In this document: positions 14,402 through 23,168 of the stretch, in pieces
How the letters are laid out: every line of letters begins with the position of its first letter
How positions within the stretch are numbered: position 1 is the stretch's first letter
Source: Nocardioides yefusunii
Lineage (GTDB): Bacteria; Actinomycetota; Actinomycetes; Propionibacteriales; Nocardioidaceae
Length of the DNA stretch: 64,000 nucleotides
Direction: 5' to 3'
Assembly (NCBI RefSeq): GCF_004014875.1
Contig: NZ_CP034929.1
Coordinates: 248,001 to 312,000, forward strand
Notes under the pieces: model-generated
Databases searched by the model: none
What the model was told of the DNA's origin: nothing
What the model saw: the letters and a program-made list of their open reading frames with translations, nothing else
Position numbers and translations under genes: made by a program

Positions 14402-16339
14402 ATGACTACCACCACGCACTCGCAGTCCCCCATGGAAGGTGGCGCGGTGCAGGCCGCACTCGCCGAACTCCAGGGACACGAGGCGTGGGCCCTCGTCCGA
14501 CTCTCCAAGCGGGAGCCGGGCGACCCCGACGTCGTGACCTTCATCGGCGGACCCCGCACCGAGCTCGACTCGATCACCGACATCCCGCTCGAGACCGGCG
14601 TCCCGGCCGAGGGCCGTCGTCATGACCGCCTCGTCGCTGTCCCGTTCCGTCAGATCCGTGAGCGTGGCTTCGACGTCATCGACGACGGCACTCCGCTTGT
14701 CTCCATCGACATCGAGACCGAGCTCCGCTTCGGAGTCGCCGACGTCGTCGCCGCGATCGAGGACAACGGCGTCGAGTTCACCGACCGCGGCGGCTTCCGC
14801 ACCTCCGACGAGGACTACGCCAAGGTCGTCGAGTCGATCATCCGTGACGAGATCGGCCAGGGCGAGGGCGCCAACCTCGTCGTCGGCCGTCAGTACACCG
14901 CCGTCGTCGCCGACTGGGGCGTCGACAAGGCCCTCACCGTCTTCCGTCGCCTCCTCGAGCGTGAGCGCGGCGCCTACTGGACGTTCTGCTTCTTCACCGG
15001 CGACCGCTTCCTGATCGGCGCCTCGCCCGAACGCCACGTCTCCGTCACCGGCGGCGACGTCCGGATGAACCCGATCTCGGGCACCTTCCGCGTCGGGGGC
15101 CGCTCGGCAGCCGAGATGAAGCCGGCCCTGCTCGACTTCCTCGCTGACGAGAAGGAGATCTACGAGCTCTTCATGGTCGTCGACGAAGAGCTCAAGATGA
15201 TGTGCGATGTCTGCGACCAGGGCGGCATGGTGCTCGGTCCGTTCCTGAAGCCGATGACGCACCTGATCCACACCGAGTACCTGCTCGCCGGGCGCTCCAG
15301 CCGCGACACCCGCGAGATCCTGCGCGACACCATGTACGCGGCCACCGTCACCGGCTCCCCGGTGGAGAACGCCTGCCGCCTCATCAGCCAGTACGAGGAC
15401 CGTGGCCGCGAGTACTACGCCTCCGCGCTCGCCCTCTTCGGTCGCGACGCCACGGGCCAGCCCACCCTGGACTCGCCGATCGTCATCCGTACCGCCGACG
15501 TGAAGCCCGACGGCGCCCTCACCGTCACCGCCGGCGCCACCCTCGTGCGCGACTCCGACGCCGCCTACGAGGTCGCCGAGACCCACGCCAAGGCAGGCGG
15601 CATCCTGTCGGCCTTCGGTCTTGTCCCCGCCGCGGGCGCACCGTCTGCCGGACTCGCCGAGCTCACGAACGACGAGGACGTCCTGATCGCGCTCCAGTCG
15701 CGCAACCGACGCCTGAGCACCTTCTGGCTCACGGACCAGGCCGGCGCCACGCCCGACGCCTCGTTGAAGGGCAAGCGCGTCGGCATCCTCGACGGCGAGG
15801 ACGACTTCGTGAACATGATCGTGCACGTCATGCGGGTGCTCGGAATGCAGAGCGAGGTCATCCGTCACGAGGCGTGGACCGAGACCGCGCTCGACGACTT
15901 CGACCTCGTCATCATCGGCCCCGGCCCCGGAGACCCGCGCGACGGCGACGCCGCCAAGATCGCGACGTTCCGCGCCGCGACCGCACGTCTGCTGGAGCGC
16001 AAGCAGAAGTTCTTCTCCGTCTGCCTCGGCCACCAGACCCTGTGCCACGTCCTCGGCCTCGACCTCGCATTCAAGGACATCGTCTTCCAGGGCACCCAGG
16101 CCACCGTCGACCTCGGTGGCCGCACCGAACGCGTCGGCTTCTACAACACGTTCGTGGGACGCGTCGGCGAGAACGGTCTGCCCGAGGGAGTCACCGTCCA
16201 CGCCGACCCCGAGACCGGCGACATCCACGCCCTAGAAGGCCCGCACTTCCGTGGCATCCAGTTCCACGCCGAGTCGATCCTCACCGAACGCGGCTTCGAC
16301 CTGCTCGGTGAGATCGTCACCGACCTGCTGGTCGACTGA
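14402..16339 (+). CDS. PhzE-type aminodeoxyisochorismate/anthranilate synthase (fused)
   Basis: A 645-residue fusion of a chorismate-binding domain (about residues 1-430) and a class I glutamine amidotransferase (about 460-645). The amidotransferase triad is Cys541 (VCLGHQ), His622 and Glu624 (QFHAES). The synthase part has NPISGTFR and TVTGSPVENAC, and the amidotransferase has ERVGFYNTF. These are closer to PhzE (2-amino-2-deoxyisochorismate synthase) than to TrpE. It moves glutamine ammonia onto chorismate; whether pyruvate is then released (anthranilate) or not (ADIC) cannot be told here. TAAAGT lies 6 nt before the ATG, so the mRNA is probably leaderless. No other phz-type gene is in the window. 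Confidence 0.88.
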   Translation: MTTTTHSQSPMEGGAVQAALAELQGHEAWALVRLSKREPGDPDVVTFIGGPRTELDSITDIPLETGVPAEGRRHDRLVAVPFRQIRERGFDVIDDGTPLVSIDIETELRFGVADVVAAIEDNGVEFTDRGGFRTSDEDYAKVVESIIRDEIGQGEGANLVVGRQYTAVVADWGVDKALTVFRRLLERERGAYWTFCFFTGDRFLIGASPERHVSVTGGDVRMNPISGTFRVGGRSAAEMKPALLDFLADEKEIYELFMVVDEELKMMCDVCDQGGMVLGPFLKPMTHLIHTEYLLAGRSSRDTREILRDTMYAATVTGSPVENACRLISQYEDRGREYYASALALFGRDATGQPTLDSPIVIRTADVKPDGALTVTAGATLVRDSDAAYEVAETHAKAGGILSAFGLVPAAGAPSAGLAELTNDEDVLIALQSRNRRLSTFWLTDQAGATPDASLKGKRVGILDGEDDFVNMIVHVMRVLGMQSEVIRHEAWTETALDDFDLVIIGPGPGDPRDGDAAKIATFRAATARLLERKQKFFSVCLGHQTLCHVLGLDLAFKDIVFQGTQATVDLGGRTERVGFYNTFVGRVGENGLPEGVTVHADPETGDIHALEGPHFRGIQFHAESILTERGFDLLGEIVTDLLVD

Positions 16340-16385
16340 CCCGCACCGGCTGAGCTGACGACGTAGCGACGAACGTAGGTTCCGG

Positions 16386-17009
16386 GTGGGGGAGCGAGGC
16401 GGAGCGGGTACCGACGTGGTGCTCGTCGACCACCACGACTCCTACACCTGGAACCTCGCACACCTGATCGCGTCGGTCACCGGGGTGCTTCCTGCCGTCG
16501 TCCAGCACGACGCCGTCGACGTCGCGACCGTGCTGTCGTACGGCCATGTCGTGCTCTCGCCCGGACCCGGACACCCGTCGGTGGAGGCAGACTTCGCGGT
16601 CGGTCGTGCGGTGCTCGCTGCCGCAGCCACACCACACGGACGTCCGGTGTGGGGCGTCTGTCTGGGGATGCAGGGGATCGTGACCGCGTTCGGAGGCCGC
16701 GTCGAGCGGATCGAACCCGCCCACGGTGAGGTCGCCACGATCAGCCACGACGCCGACGGCGTCTTCGCCGGCCTGCCGCAAGGGTTCGACGCGGTCCGCT
16801 ACCACTCGCTCGCTGCGGTCGAGGTGCCCGACGACCTGGTGGTGACCGCCCGCGCCGAGGACGGGACCGTCATGGGCGTCCGGCACCGCACGCTGGACGT
16901 CGAAGGGGTGCAGTTCCATCCCGAGTCGGTGCTGTCGCAGTACGGCGCGGAGATGGCCCGCAATTTTCTGGCGCGCGACTTCCTTGCCCCACGCGGAGAG
17001 CGTCGATGA
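16386..17009 (+). CDS. pabA: Glutamine amidotransferase, PabA-like
   Basis: A 207-residue class I amidotransferase giving ammonia to the adjacent PabB-like subunit for aminodeoxychorismate (folate) synthesis. The nucleophile is Cys92 in GVCLGMQ; the usual His after LG is Met. The His-x-Glu pair is in VQFHPES. The N-terminus VVLVDHHDSYTWN matches the PabA/TrpG opening. The start is uncertain: GTG 16386 gives a short extension, GTG 16416 begins directly at the conserved strand. It overlaps pabB by 4 bp (ATGA), which implies translational coupling. Confidence 0.87.
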   Translation: MGERGGAGTDVVLVDHHDSYTWNLAHLIASVTGVLPAVVQHDAVDVATVLSYGHVVLSPGPGHPSVEADFAVGRAVLAAAATPHGRPVWGVCLGMQGIVTAFGGRVERIEPAHGEVATISHDADGVFAGLPQGFDAVRYHSLAAVEVPDDLVVTARAEDGTVMGVRHRTLDVEGVQFHPESVLSQYGAEMARNFLARDFLAPRGERR

Positions 17010-18310
17010 GCCCGCTGCTGCACGGCGATCCGGCCGCGTGGTTCGCCGAGGTCGCCGCCACTCATGCCCGTTGCTTCTGGCTCGACGGCGGAGGCGCGCG
17101 GGACTGGTCCGGATCGCGGTCGCTGGTTGGTGCGCTCACTGACGACGACGTCTCGATCACCTACGACGCTGCTTGCCGCGAGGTCACCCGTCACGTCGGT
17201 GGCGTCAGCACCGTCGTCGCCTCAGGGGATGACGCCGACGTGTTCGCGGTCCTGGAAGCGGAGATCGCCGCCGGGGCCGAGGCAGGCCGCCACGACCAGT
17301 GGTTCGGCTACTTCGGCTACGCCTGCCGACCCGACCTGCCTGCGCGACCCGACTGCGCGGAGGGCGGCGCCGGACTGCCCGACGCGATCTGGATGCGACC
17401 CTCGCTGGTGCGCGAGTTCGTCCACGACGTCACCGACCCGGCAGCCGCTGCGGTCACCGTCCCCACGGCGGCCAGCGACCGCGACGTCCCCGAGGAGTAC
17501 GCGGACGCGTTCGCCCGGGTCGCCGAACGCCTGCGGGCCGGGGACACCTACGAGGCCAACCTGACCCACCGCGTCAGCACGTCGTCAGAGGTGTCGCCGC
17601 CCGAGGCGTACGCACGGTTGCGCGCTCTCAACCCGGCGCCGTACGCCGGATTCCTGCAGCACGACGTCGACGGGGCGCGTGGCTGGTTGCTGTCGTCGTC
17701 GCCGGAGCGGTACGCGCTGATCACGGCCGACGCCGGCGGCCGCGTCATCGAGACCAAGCCGATCAAGGGCACCACGCCGCGTGGCGCCACCCCGATCGCC
17801 GACGCCGAACAGAAGCACCTGCTGGCCACCGACCCGAAGTTCCGGGCCGAGAACCTCATGATCGTCGACCTGCTGCGCAACGACCTCGGGGCTGTCTGCG
17901 AGGTCGGCTCGGTCGAGGTGCCGGCGTTGATGCAGGTGGAGTCGTACGCGAGCGTGCACCAGTTGGTCTCCACCGTCCGGGGGCGACTGCGCGAGGACCT
18001 GAGCACCGTCGGCGCGCTGCGATCGCTGTTCCCCGCCGGGTCGATGACCGGCGCCCCGAAGTTGCGGACGATGCAGATCACCGACGCCGTTGAGGCCACT
18101 CCGCGCGGGGTCTACGCGGGCGCGTTCGGCTGGATCTCCGGCGACGGACGCGCCGACCTGGGCGTCGTCATCCGTTCGCTCGTGACCACCGGGGACGGGA
18201 CCTGGACGCTCGGCACCGGCGGCGGGATCACGGTGCGGTCCGACGTCGTCGAGGAGTGGGCCGAGACCGCGTGGAAGGCCGAGCGCCTGCTGCGGGTCTT
18301 CGACGCCTGA
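17006..18310 (+). CDS. pabB: Aminodeoxychorismate synthase component I, PabB-like
   Basis: A 434-residue chorismate-binding enzyme. KPIKGTTPRG carries the catalytic lysine typical of PabB (TrpE has A in this place). NLMIVDLLRNDLG and GSMTGAPK are the other family signatures. With the coupled amidotransferase it converts chorismate and glutamine to 4-amino-4-deoxychorismate on the folate route. The ATG overlaps the pabA stop. No PabC lyase is adjacent. A long palindrome follows the stop. Confidence 0.93.
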   Translation: MSPLLHGDPAAWFAEVAATHARCFWLDGGGARDWSGSRSLVGALTDDDVSITYDAACREVTRHVGGVSTVVASGDDADVFAVLEAEIAAGAEAGRHDQWFGYFGYACRPDLPARPDCAEGGAGLPDAIWMRPSLVREFVHDVTDPAAAAVTVPTAASDRDVPEEYADAFARVAERLRAGDTYEANLTHRVSTSSEVSPPEAYARLRALNPAPYAGFLQHDVDGARGWLLSSSPERYALITADAGGRVIETKPIKGTTPRGATPIADAEQKHLLATDPKFRAENLMIVDLLRNDLGAVCEVGSVEVPALMQVESYASVHQLVSTVRGRLREDLSTVGALRSLFPAGSMTGAPKLRTMQITDAVEATPRGVYAGAFGWISGDGRADLGVVIRSLVTTGDGTWTLGTGGGITVRSDVVEEWAETAWKAERLLRVFDA

Positions 18311-18325
18311 GGCTCACACCCCGCG

Positions 18326-18373
18326 GGACGTCATCACATCTGGCCGCCATGGCGACCAGATGTGATGACGTCC
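18326..18373. terminator. Dispersed palindrome family 1, copy A (bidirectional terminator)
   Basis: GGACGTCATCACATCTGG (18326-18343) pairs perfectly with 18356-18373. The 12-nt centre is itself near-palindromic (CGCCATGGCG). It lies 16 nt after the pabB stop and 16 nt after the stop of the convergent mprB gene, the place of a shared terminator. Its arm is identical to that at 38617-38664. Confidence 0.75.
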
Positions 18374-18388
18374 GGGAGGAAGAGCGGG

Positions 18389-19792
18389 TCAGGCGGGCTG
18401 GCCCGGGACCCAGAGCACCAGACGAGCACCGCCGGACGGCGCACGATCGGCACGCACCGCACCACCGTGGCGCTGCGCGGCCTGCGCGACGATCGCCAAC
18501 CCGAGGCCAGAACCGGGCATCGAGCGGGAGTCGTCAGAGCGGTAGAAGCGGTCGAAGACCTTGGTCAGGTCCTCCTCGGCGATGCCGGGGCCCTCGTCGT
18601 CGACGGTCAGGACGCCCTCGGCCAGGTGCACCCGCACCGTGCCGGTCGGCGGCGACCACTTCACGGCGTTGTCGAGCAGGTTGGTGACGGCGCGTTCCAA
18701 CGCAGCCTCCTCACCGCGGACCAGCCACGGGGCGAGATCGACCTCGACCTCGACGTCGTGGGCACGACGCCGCACTCGCTGCACGGCCCGTTCGACGACG
18801 TCGTGGAAGTCGAACTCGGCCACGACCTGCGTCAACGGTTCGTCGCGGGCCAGTTCGACGAGGTCGCCGATCAGGGTCGTGAACTCCGAGAGTTGGGCGC
18901 GGACGTCCTCCAGCAGTTCGGACTTGGCCGCGGCCGGGAGGTTGTCGCCGGCCTGGGCCAGCAGGTCGATGTTGGTGCGCAGACTCGTCAACGGGGTCCG
19001 GAGCTCGTGCCCGGCGTCCGCGATCAGACGACGCTGGCGGTCCCGCGACTCCTGCAACGCCACCAGCATCTGGTTGAACGCGATCGTCAGGCGCGCGACC
19101 TCGTCGTCGCCCTCCACCGGCATCGGCGTCAGGTCCTGGGTACGTGCCACCTGCTCCACCGCGGCAGTCAGACGTCGCACCGGCCTCAGACCGTTGCGGG
19201 CCACGCCCCACCCGGCCAACGCAGCCACCGCGACACCGGCGCCACCGAAGATCCCGAGCACCAGCCCGAGCGCCTTCAACGTCCGTCGGGTGTCGGTGAG
19301 TGACTGCAGCAGCAACAACGCGCTGCCCTCGTCGTCGACGGGCACCGCAGCGACCCGGTAGTAGGTGCCGTCCTCGGCGATCACGGTCCGGATCGAGTGG
19401 TCCGTCTTGCTCTGGGCGACGTCGAGTTCGGGCTGTCCCAGCCGCAACCGCGGGCCGGGGTCGACCGAATCGGCAGTGGTCTGGCCGGGGCGGATGAACG
19501 CGACCCGGACGTCAGCCGCACCGAAGACCCACGACGGGACCTCCTGACGGTTGAGGTCCTCGAGCAGGCTCGACGCCGTCGCGGCCTGCGCGGCACGGTC
19601 GAGCAGGGACTCGTCGAGCGTGCTCTGGATCCGCATCCGCACCACCACGAACGCGGTGGAGGAGATCAGGGCGATCGAGACACCCAACGCGAACGCGGTC
19701 AGCACCGCGACCCGGCTCGCCAACGACCGGCGGTAGTGCCAGCCGCGGGTGTCCCACCAGTCGGCGATCCGCTGGTTCATCGGGGGCGTCAC
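18389..19792 (-). CDS. mprB: Sensor histidine kinase, MprB-like
   Basis: A 467-residue membrane kinase. Two membrane segments (about residues 28-50 and 175-198) flank an extracytoplasmic sensor domain. HAMP, HisKA with DAGHELRTPL (phospho-His262) and the ATPase boxes (NLLDNAVKW, DEGPGI, GSGLGLAIV) follow. The H-box region closely resembles mycobacterial MprB, which senses envelope stress. Start GTG with GGAGG about 8 nt upstream. It begins 4 nt after the mprA stop, so the two are one operon. Confidence 0.93.
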   Translation of the reverse strand: MTPPMNQRIADWWDTRGWHYRRSLASRVAVLTAFALGVSIALISSTAFVVVRMRIQSTLDESLLDRAAQAATASSLLEDLNRQEVPSWVFGAADVRVAFIRPGQTTADSVDPGPRLRLGQPELDVAQSKTDHSIRTVIAEDGTYYRVAAVPVDDEGSALLLLQSLTDTRRTLKALGLVLGIFGGAGVAVAALAGWGVARNGLRPVRRLTAAVEQVARTQDLTPMPVEGDDEVARLTIAFNQMLVALQESRDRQRRLIADAGHELRTPLTSLRTNIDLLAQAGDNLPAAAKSELLEDVRAQLSEFTTLIGDLVELARDEPLTQVVAEFDFHDVVERAVQRVRRRAHDVEVEVDLAPWLVRGEEAALERAVTNLLDNAVKWSPPTGTVRVHLAEGVLTVDDEGPGIAEEDLTKVFDRFYRSDDSRSMPGSGLGLAIVAQAAQRHGGAVRADRAPSGGARLVLWVPGQPA

Positions 19793-19796
19793 CCGT

Positions 19797-20498
19797 TCAG
19801 CCCTCCTTGAGGACGTAGCCGACGCCGCGGACGGTGTGGATCAGGCGGGTCTCGCCCTCGGCCTCGGTCTTGCGGCGCAGGTAGCCGACGTACACCTCAA
19901 GAGAGTTGGCCGTCGTCGGGAAGTCGTAGCCCCAGACCTCCTCCAGGATGAAGGAACGCTCCAGGACCCGGCGCGGACGACGCAGGAACATCTCCAGCAG
20001 CGAGAACTCGGTGCGGGTCAGCTCGATCGAGCGGCCACCGCGCACCACCTCACGCGAGGCGATGTCCATGGTGAGGTCTCCGAAGGAGAGGACCTCGGCG
20101 TCGTTGCCGGCCACCGGCGTCGCGCGGCGCAGCAGTGCCCGGACCCGGGCCAGCAGCTCCTCCAGCGCGAACGGCTTGGTCAGGTAGTCGTCGGCGCCGG
20201 CGTCGAGGCCCTCCACGCGGTCGCCGATCGAGTCCCGCGCGGTCAGGCACAGGATCGGCACGTCGTGCCCGGCCTGACGCAACGCACGCGTGGTCTCCAG
20301 GCCGTCGAGGCGCGGCATCATCACGTCCATCACGACGAGGTCAGGCGCCACGGCGGCGTAGGTCGCCAATGCTTCGGCGCCGTCGCCGGCCATCGCGACC
20401 TCGTAGCCGTTGAACTCCAAGGAACGACGCAGCGACTCACGCACGGCACGGTCGTCGTCGACGACCAGGACACGGGAGGGGGAGGACGAGTTGGGCAC
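19797..20498 (-). CDS. mprA: Response regulator, MprA-like
   Basis: A 233-residue OmpR/PhoB-type regulator with a receiver domain (acidic pocket VVDDD, phospho-acceptor Asp58 in MDVMMP, Lys in TKPF) and a winged-helix DNA-binding domain ending [10 protein letters not shown]. The run [18 protein letters not shown] and the linker are strikingly MprA-like. GTG 20498 gives the family length (about 230); the frame is open further upstream without support. It is probably phosphorylated by the MprB-like kinase encoded next. Confidence 0.93.
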   Translation of the reverse strand: MPNSSSPSRVLVVDDDRAVRESLRRSLEFNGYEVAMAGDGAEALATYAAVAPDLVVMDVMMPRLDGLETTRALRQAGHDVPILCLTARDSIGDRVEGLDAGADDYLTKPFALEELLARVRALLRRATPVAGNDAEVLSFGDLTMDIASREVVRGGRSIELTRTEFSLLEMFLRRPRRVLERSFILEEVWGYDFPTTANSLEVYVGYLRRKTEAEGETRLIHTVRGVGYVLKEG

Positions 20499-20552
20499 AG
20501 GACCACTCTGCCACCGCGACCTGAGACGAGGCTGAAGTCCGGTGACGTCAGG

Positions 20553-20605
20553 CCCCACCGGTTCGAGTCGTGATTCAGGCCGTTCCACGACTCAGACCGG
20601 TGGGG
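20553..20605. terminator. Dispersed palindrome family 3, copy A
   Basis: CCCCACCGGTTCGAGTCGTG (20553-20572) pairs with 20586-20605 except for two central mismatches. It lies 8 nt after the stop of the fructosamine kinase-like gene and upstream of mprA on the same strand, as a terminator between them. A close relative is at 60061-60113. Confidence 0.65.
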
Positions 20606-20612
20606 TGCGGGC

Positions 20613-21491
20613 TCAGAGGAAGACGCGGGCCGCGTCGCCGGCCTTCGCGCCGTACGAGCCGCCGAACATCGCCGCGTGCACCAGCAGCGGGAACAGTTGG
20701 TGCAGCCACTGACGATCCCGCCAGCCGTCGGCCAGGGGCGTCACCGACTCGTAGGCGGACATCACCTTCGGCAGGTGCGGCAGCCCGAACAACGACAGCA
20801 TCGCCAGGTCGGTCTCGCGGTGACCGCCGTGCGCGGCCGGGTCGACGACGTGCACGCCACCCTCGACGGCCCAGACGCAGTTGCCGCTCCAGAGGTCTCC
20901 GTGGATCCGAGCCACCGGCTCGTGCGGGACCAACTGCGTGAGCCGGGACAGCACCCGTTCGACGTCGGCGGCGTCGGTGAGGGAGATGCGACCGCGGTCG
21001 GCGGCCAGCTTGAGGTAGGGCAGCACTCGTCGGGTGGCGTAGAACTCTGCCCACGACTCGGCCGCACGATTGGGCAGCGGGAGTTTGCCGATGAACCCGT
21101 CGGTGTGCGGATCGTCCTGTCCGCCCGCGCCGAAGGCAGGGGCGCCGGCTGCATGGGTGCGGGCCAGGCGTTCCCCGAACTCCTCGGCCGCCTCGCCGCT
21201 GGGGCGGGTCGGCTCGATCCACCGCAGCACCAGACACGTCTCGTCGACGCCCAGCACGTCCGGCGTCGGGATCCCGCCGTCGACGGCCCCGAGCCAGCGC
21301 AGACCGGCCGCCTCTGCGGGGAAGAACCCCGCGGGAGGGTGCGGCAACGTCTTCGCGAACGCCGACGTCCCGTCGCTCAGGCGGGCCCGTGTCGCGGCGG
21401 CGACATCCCCGCCGGCCACCGCCGACGTGCTCATCACCGCCGTGCCCACCAAGGCCTCGATGCGTCGGGCCACCAGTGGCGCCCTGCTCAC
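20613..21491 (-). CDS. Fructosamine kinase family protein
   Basis: A 292-residue protein of the fructosamine-3-kinase/ketosamine kinase family (aminoglycoside phosphotransferase fold). Catalytic HGDLWSGN and metal-binding DPAAHGGHRETDLAM are both intact. Family members phosphorylate sugars attached to amines, which destabilises glycated proteins or metabolites. GTG start with GGAG upstream, 13 nt after the phosphatase gene; the pair is likely co-transcribed. Substrate unknown. Confidence 0.9.
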   Translation of the reverse strand: MSRAPLVARRIEALVGTAVMSTSAVAGGDVAAATRARLSDGTSAFAKTLPHPPAGFFPAEAAGLRWLGAVDGGIPTPDVLGVDETCLVLRWIEPTRPSGEAAEEFGERLARTHAAGAPAFGAGGQDDPHTDGFIGKLPLPNRAAESWAEFYATRRVLPYLKLAADRGRISLTDAADVERVLSRLTQLVPHEPVARIHGDLWSGNCVWAVEGGVHVVDPAAHGGHRETDLAMLSLFGLPHLPKVMSAYESVTPLADGWRDRQWLHQLFPLLVHAAMFGGSYGAKAGDAARVFL

Positions 21492-21504
21492 AAGAGCTCC
21501 ACGG

Positions 21505-22050
21505 TCACGCCTGCTCCTGCGACCCCACGGTGTCGGCGTCGGTCATCTGCGCCGCGATCAGCGCGACCACGCGCTCGCTCGTCCGTTCGACCATCTCCAG
21601 CACCTCCCTGAATCCGTCCTCTCCACCGTAGTACGGGTCTGGTACCTCACAGCCGGTCCCGACGGGGTCGAAGTCGCGGAACAAGAACGTGCGCTCGCCT
21701 GGGCCGACGTCGCGCAGGTTGGAGCGATCCATGACGAGGACGAGGTCGCACTCGTCGTGCCAGGTCGGCCAGAACTGCTGGGCTCGGTGACGCGTCGGGT
21801 CGTATCCGGCGGCGCTCAACGTCGCGGCCGAGCGCGGGTCCATCCCACCCCCGACGTGGTAGCCGGCGGTGCCGGCCGAGACCACCTCGACGACGTCGGC
21901 GAGCCCGGCCTCCGCGACGCGTGCGCTCAGCACGACGTCAGCGACGGGGGAGCGGCAGATGTTGCCCAGACAGACCGCGGCGACCCGGTACCGGCCCGGG
22001 GTGCGCGGCGCCGGGACCGAAGTGCGGGGTTCGGTGGTGCGTCCGCTCAT
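21505..22050 (-). CDS. Low-molecular-weight protein tyrosine phosphatase
   Basis: A 181-residue LMW-PTP. The P-loop CLGNICRS has nucleophile Cys27 and Arg33, and the general acid is the Asp of DPYYGG. The N-terminal 20 residues are a Pro/Arg/Thr-rich extension relative to the family. Neighbouring kinase and membrane genes on the same strand are 12-13 nt apart, so it is the middle gene of a three-gene operon. Targets are unknown; relatives such as PtpA dephosphorylate proteins or arginine/tyrosine residues. Confidence 0.92.
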   Translation of the reverse strand: MSGRTTEPRTSVPAPRTPGRYRVAAVCLGNICRSPVADVVLSARVAEAGLADVVEVVSAGTAGYHVGGGMDPRSAATLSAAGYDPTRHRAQQFWPTWHDECDLVLVMDRSNLRDVGPGERTFLFRDFDPVGTGCEVPDPYYGGEDGFREVLEMVERTSERVVALIAAQMTDADTVGSQEQA

Positions 22051-22062
22051 GGCTGCGTCCTC

Positions 22063-22452
22063 TCAGTCGTCGGAGAGCACGCCGGAGACGACGCGCTGGA
22101 CGAGGGTGATCACGATCGAACCGCCCAGGGCGGTCCAGAAACCGTCGACGTGGAAGTCGATCCCGACGCTGTCGGCCAACCACCCCACGAACAACAGCAT
22201 CGCTGCGTTCACGACGAACAGGAACAGCCCCAGCGTCACGATCACGAACGGCAACGACAGGAGCTTCACGATCGGCGTCACCACCGAGGAGACCAGCCAC
22301 ATGATCACCGCGACGAGCGCGAGCGGGACGATCTTGTCGGCGAACTCGTCGGCGAACGGTTCGGCGGCGCCGCCGAACCAGATGCCGTCGAAGATCCAGG
22401 CGGACACGGCCAGGGCCGCCATCGTGGAGAGCAGCTGGGAGATGAATCGCAT
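22063..22452 (-). CDS. Small four-helix membrane protein (phage holin 4_2 family type)
   Basis: A 129-residue, very hydrophobic protein with about four membrane segments. Its length and the glycine/valine-rich helix pattern (VSSVVTPIVKLLSLPFVIVTLGLF) fit the widespread chromosomal phage_holin_4_2 family. Despite the name these are not phage genes, and their role is unknown. The ATG at 22452 is preceded by TACAGT at a 7-nt spacing, suggesting a leaderless start. It is the first gene of the operon with the phosphatase and kinase. Confidence 0.82.
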   Translation of the reverse strand: MRFISQLLSTMAALAVSAWIFDGIWFGGAAEPFADEFADKIVPLALVAVIMWLVSSVVTPIVKLLSLPFVIVTLGLFLFVVNAAMLLFVGWLADSVGIDFHVDGFWTALGGSIVITLVQRVVSGVLSDD

Positions 22453-22543
22453 GCTCGTCACTGTAGGCGGAGCCACGGCACACGGTCGGTGACCGGGGCC
22501 GCGGGAGTCGGGGAAGGTCGGTGCCGGTGGCTACGCTCGGGGC

Positions 22544-23116
22544 GTGGTGCTGGTGGGTGTGCAGGGAATGTTGGTGGGGGTGGCGGCGAGTGGGGTGCTC
22601 GCCCTCCTCGTGGCGTGGGTGCTGGTGCGCCTGCTCCCGCCGGTGAGCGCCTGGGCGTGGGCGTTGCTGGTCTTCGCGGTGCTCTGCATCGGTGTCATCA
22701 CCCTGACCCCCGCGTACGCCGTCCCCGAGGTGATCCCGGCCGACGCGCGCCCGACGCGATGCTCGATGGACTACGGCGGCCCGGCGCCCGAAGGGTTCTG
22801 GGTGGTGGCCGGCAACCAGCGGCTGCTGAACGTCGCGATCTTCGTGCCTGCCGGGTTCCTGCTGGTGCTGGCGTTGGGGCGTTGGCGTGCGGCCTGGGTG
22901 CTGGCCCCGCTGGGGCTGCTCGGTCTCGCGGCGTACTCGGTGGCGATCGAATGGGTGCAGTTCGAGGTGGCCCGCATCGACCGGGCCTGCGACGTCACCG
23001 ACATGGTGGACAACACCGTTGGCGCTGCGCTCGGGTTCGTCGTCGGTCTGCTGGCGTTGCTGTTGGTGCGTCCTTGGCGCGCGCCGTCGGTGAAGGAACG
23101 CGCACTGCGGGGATGA
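22544..23116 (+). CDS. VanZ-like membrane protein
   Basis: A 190-residue protein with four to five membrane helices. The VanZ-family pattern is visible: NVAIFVPAGFLL, then an EWVQ helix followed by CDVTDMVDNTVGAALG. VanZ gives low-level teicoplanin resistance in enterococci; the role of chromosomal relatives is unclear. GTG start with TACGCT 6 nt upstream (leaderless type). It is divergent from the small membrane protein, 91 bp apart. Confidence 0.85.
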   Translation: MVLVGVQGMLVGVAASGVLALLVAWVLVRLLPPVSAWAWALLVFAVLCIGVITLTPAYAVPEVIPADARPTRCSMDYGGPAPEGFWVVAGNQRLLNVAIFVPAGFLLVLALGRWRAAWVLAPLGLLGLAAYSVAIEWVQFEVARIDRACDVTDMVDNTVGAALGFVVGLLALLLVRPWRAPSVKERALRG

Positions 23117-23168
23117 ACTGCGGCGCGAGGGGCAGCCAAGAGGTTGACGATCCAACTAGGGTCGAACC

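Noticed and set aside
14237..16228. 663-codon minus-strand open frame opposite the PhzE-like gene
   Set aside because: Mirror of a gene with intact catalytic residues; composition is dominated by Gly, Asp, Glu and Val.
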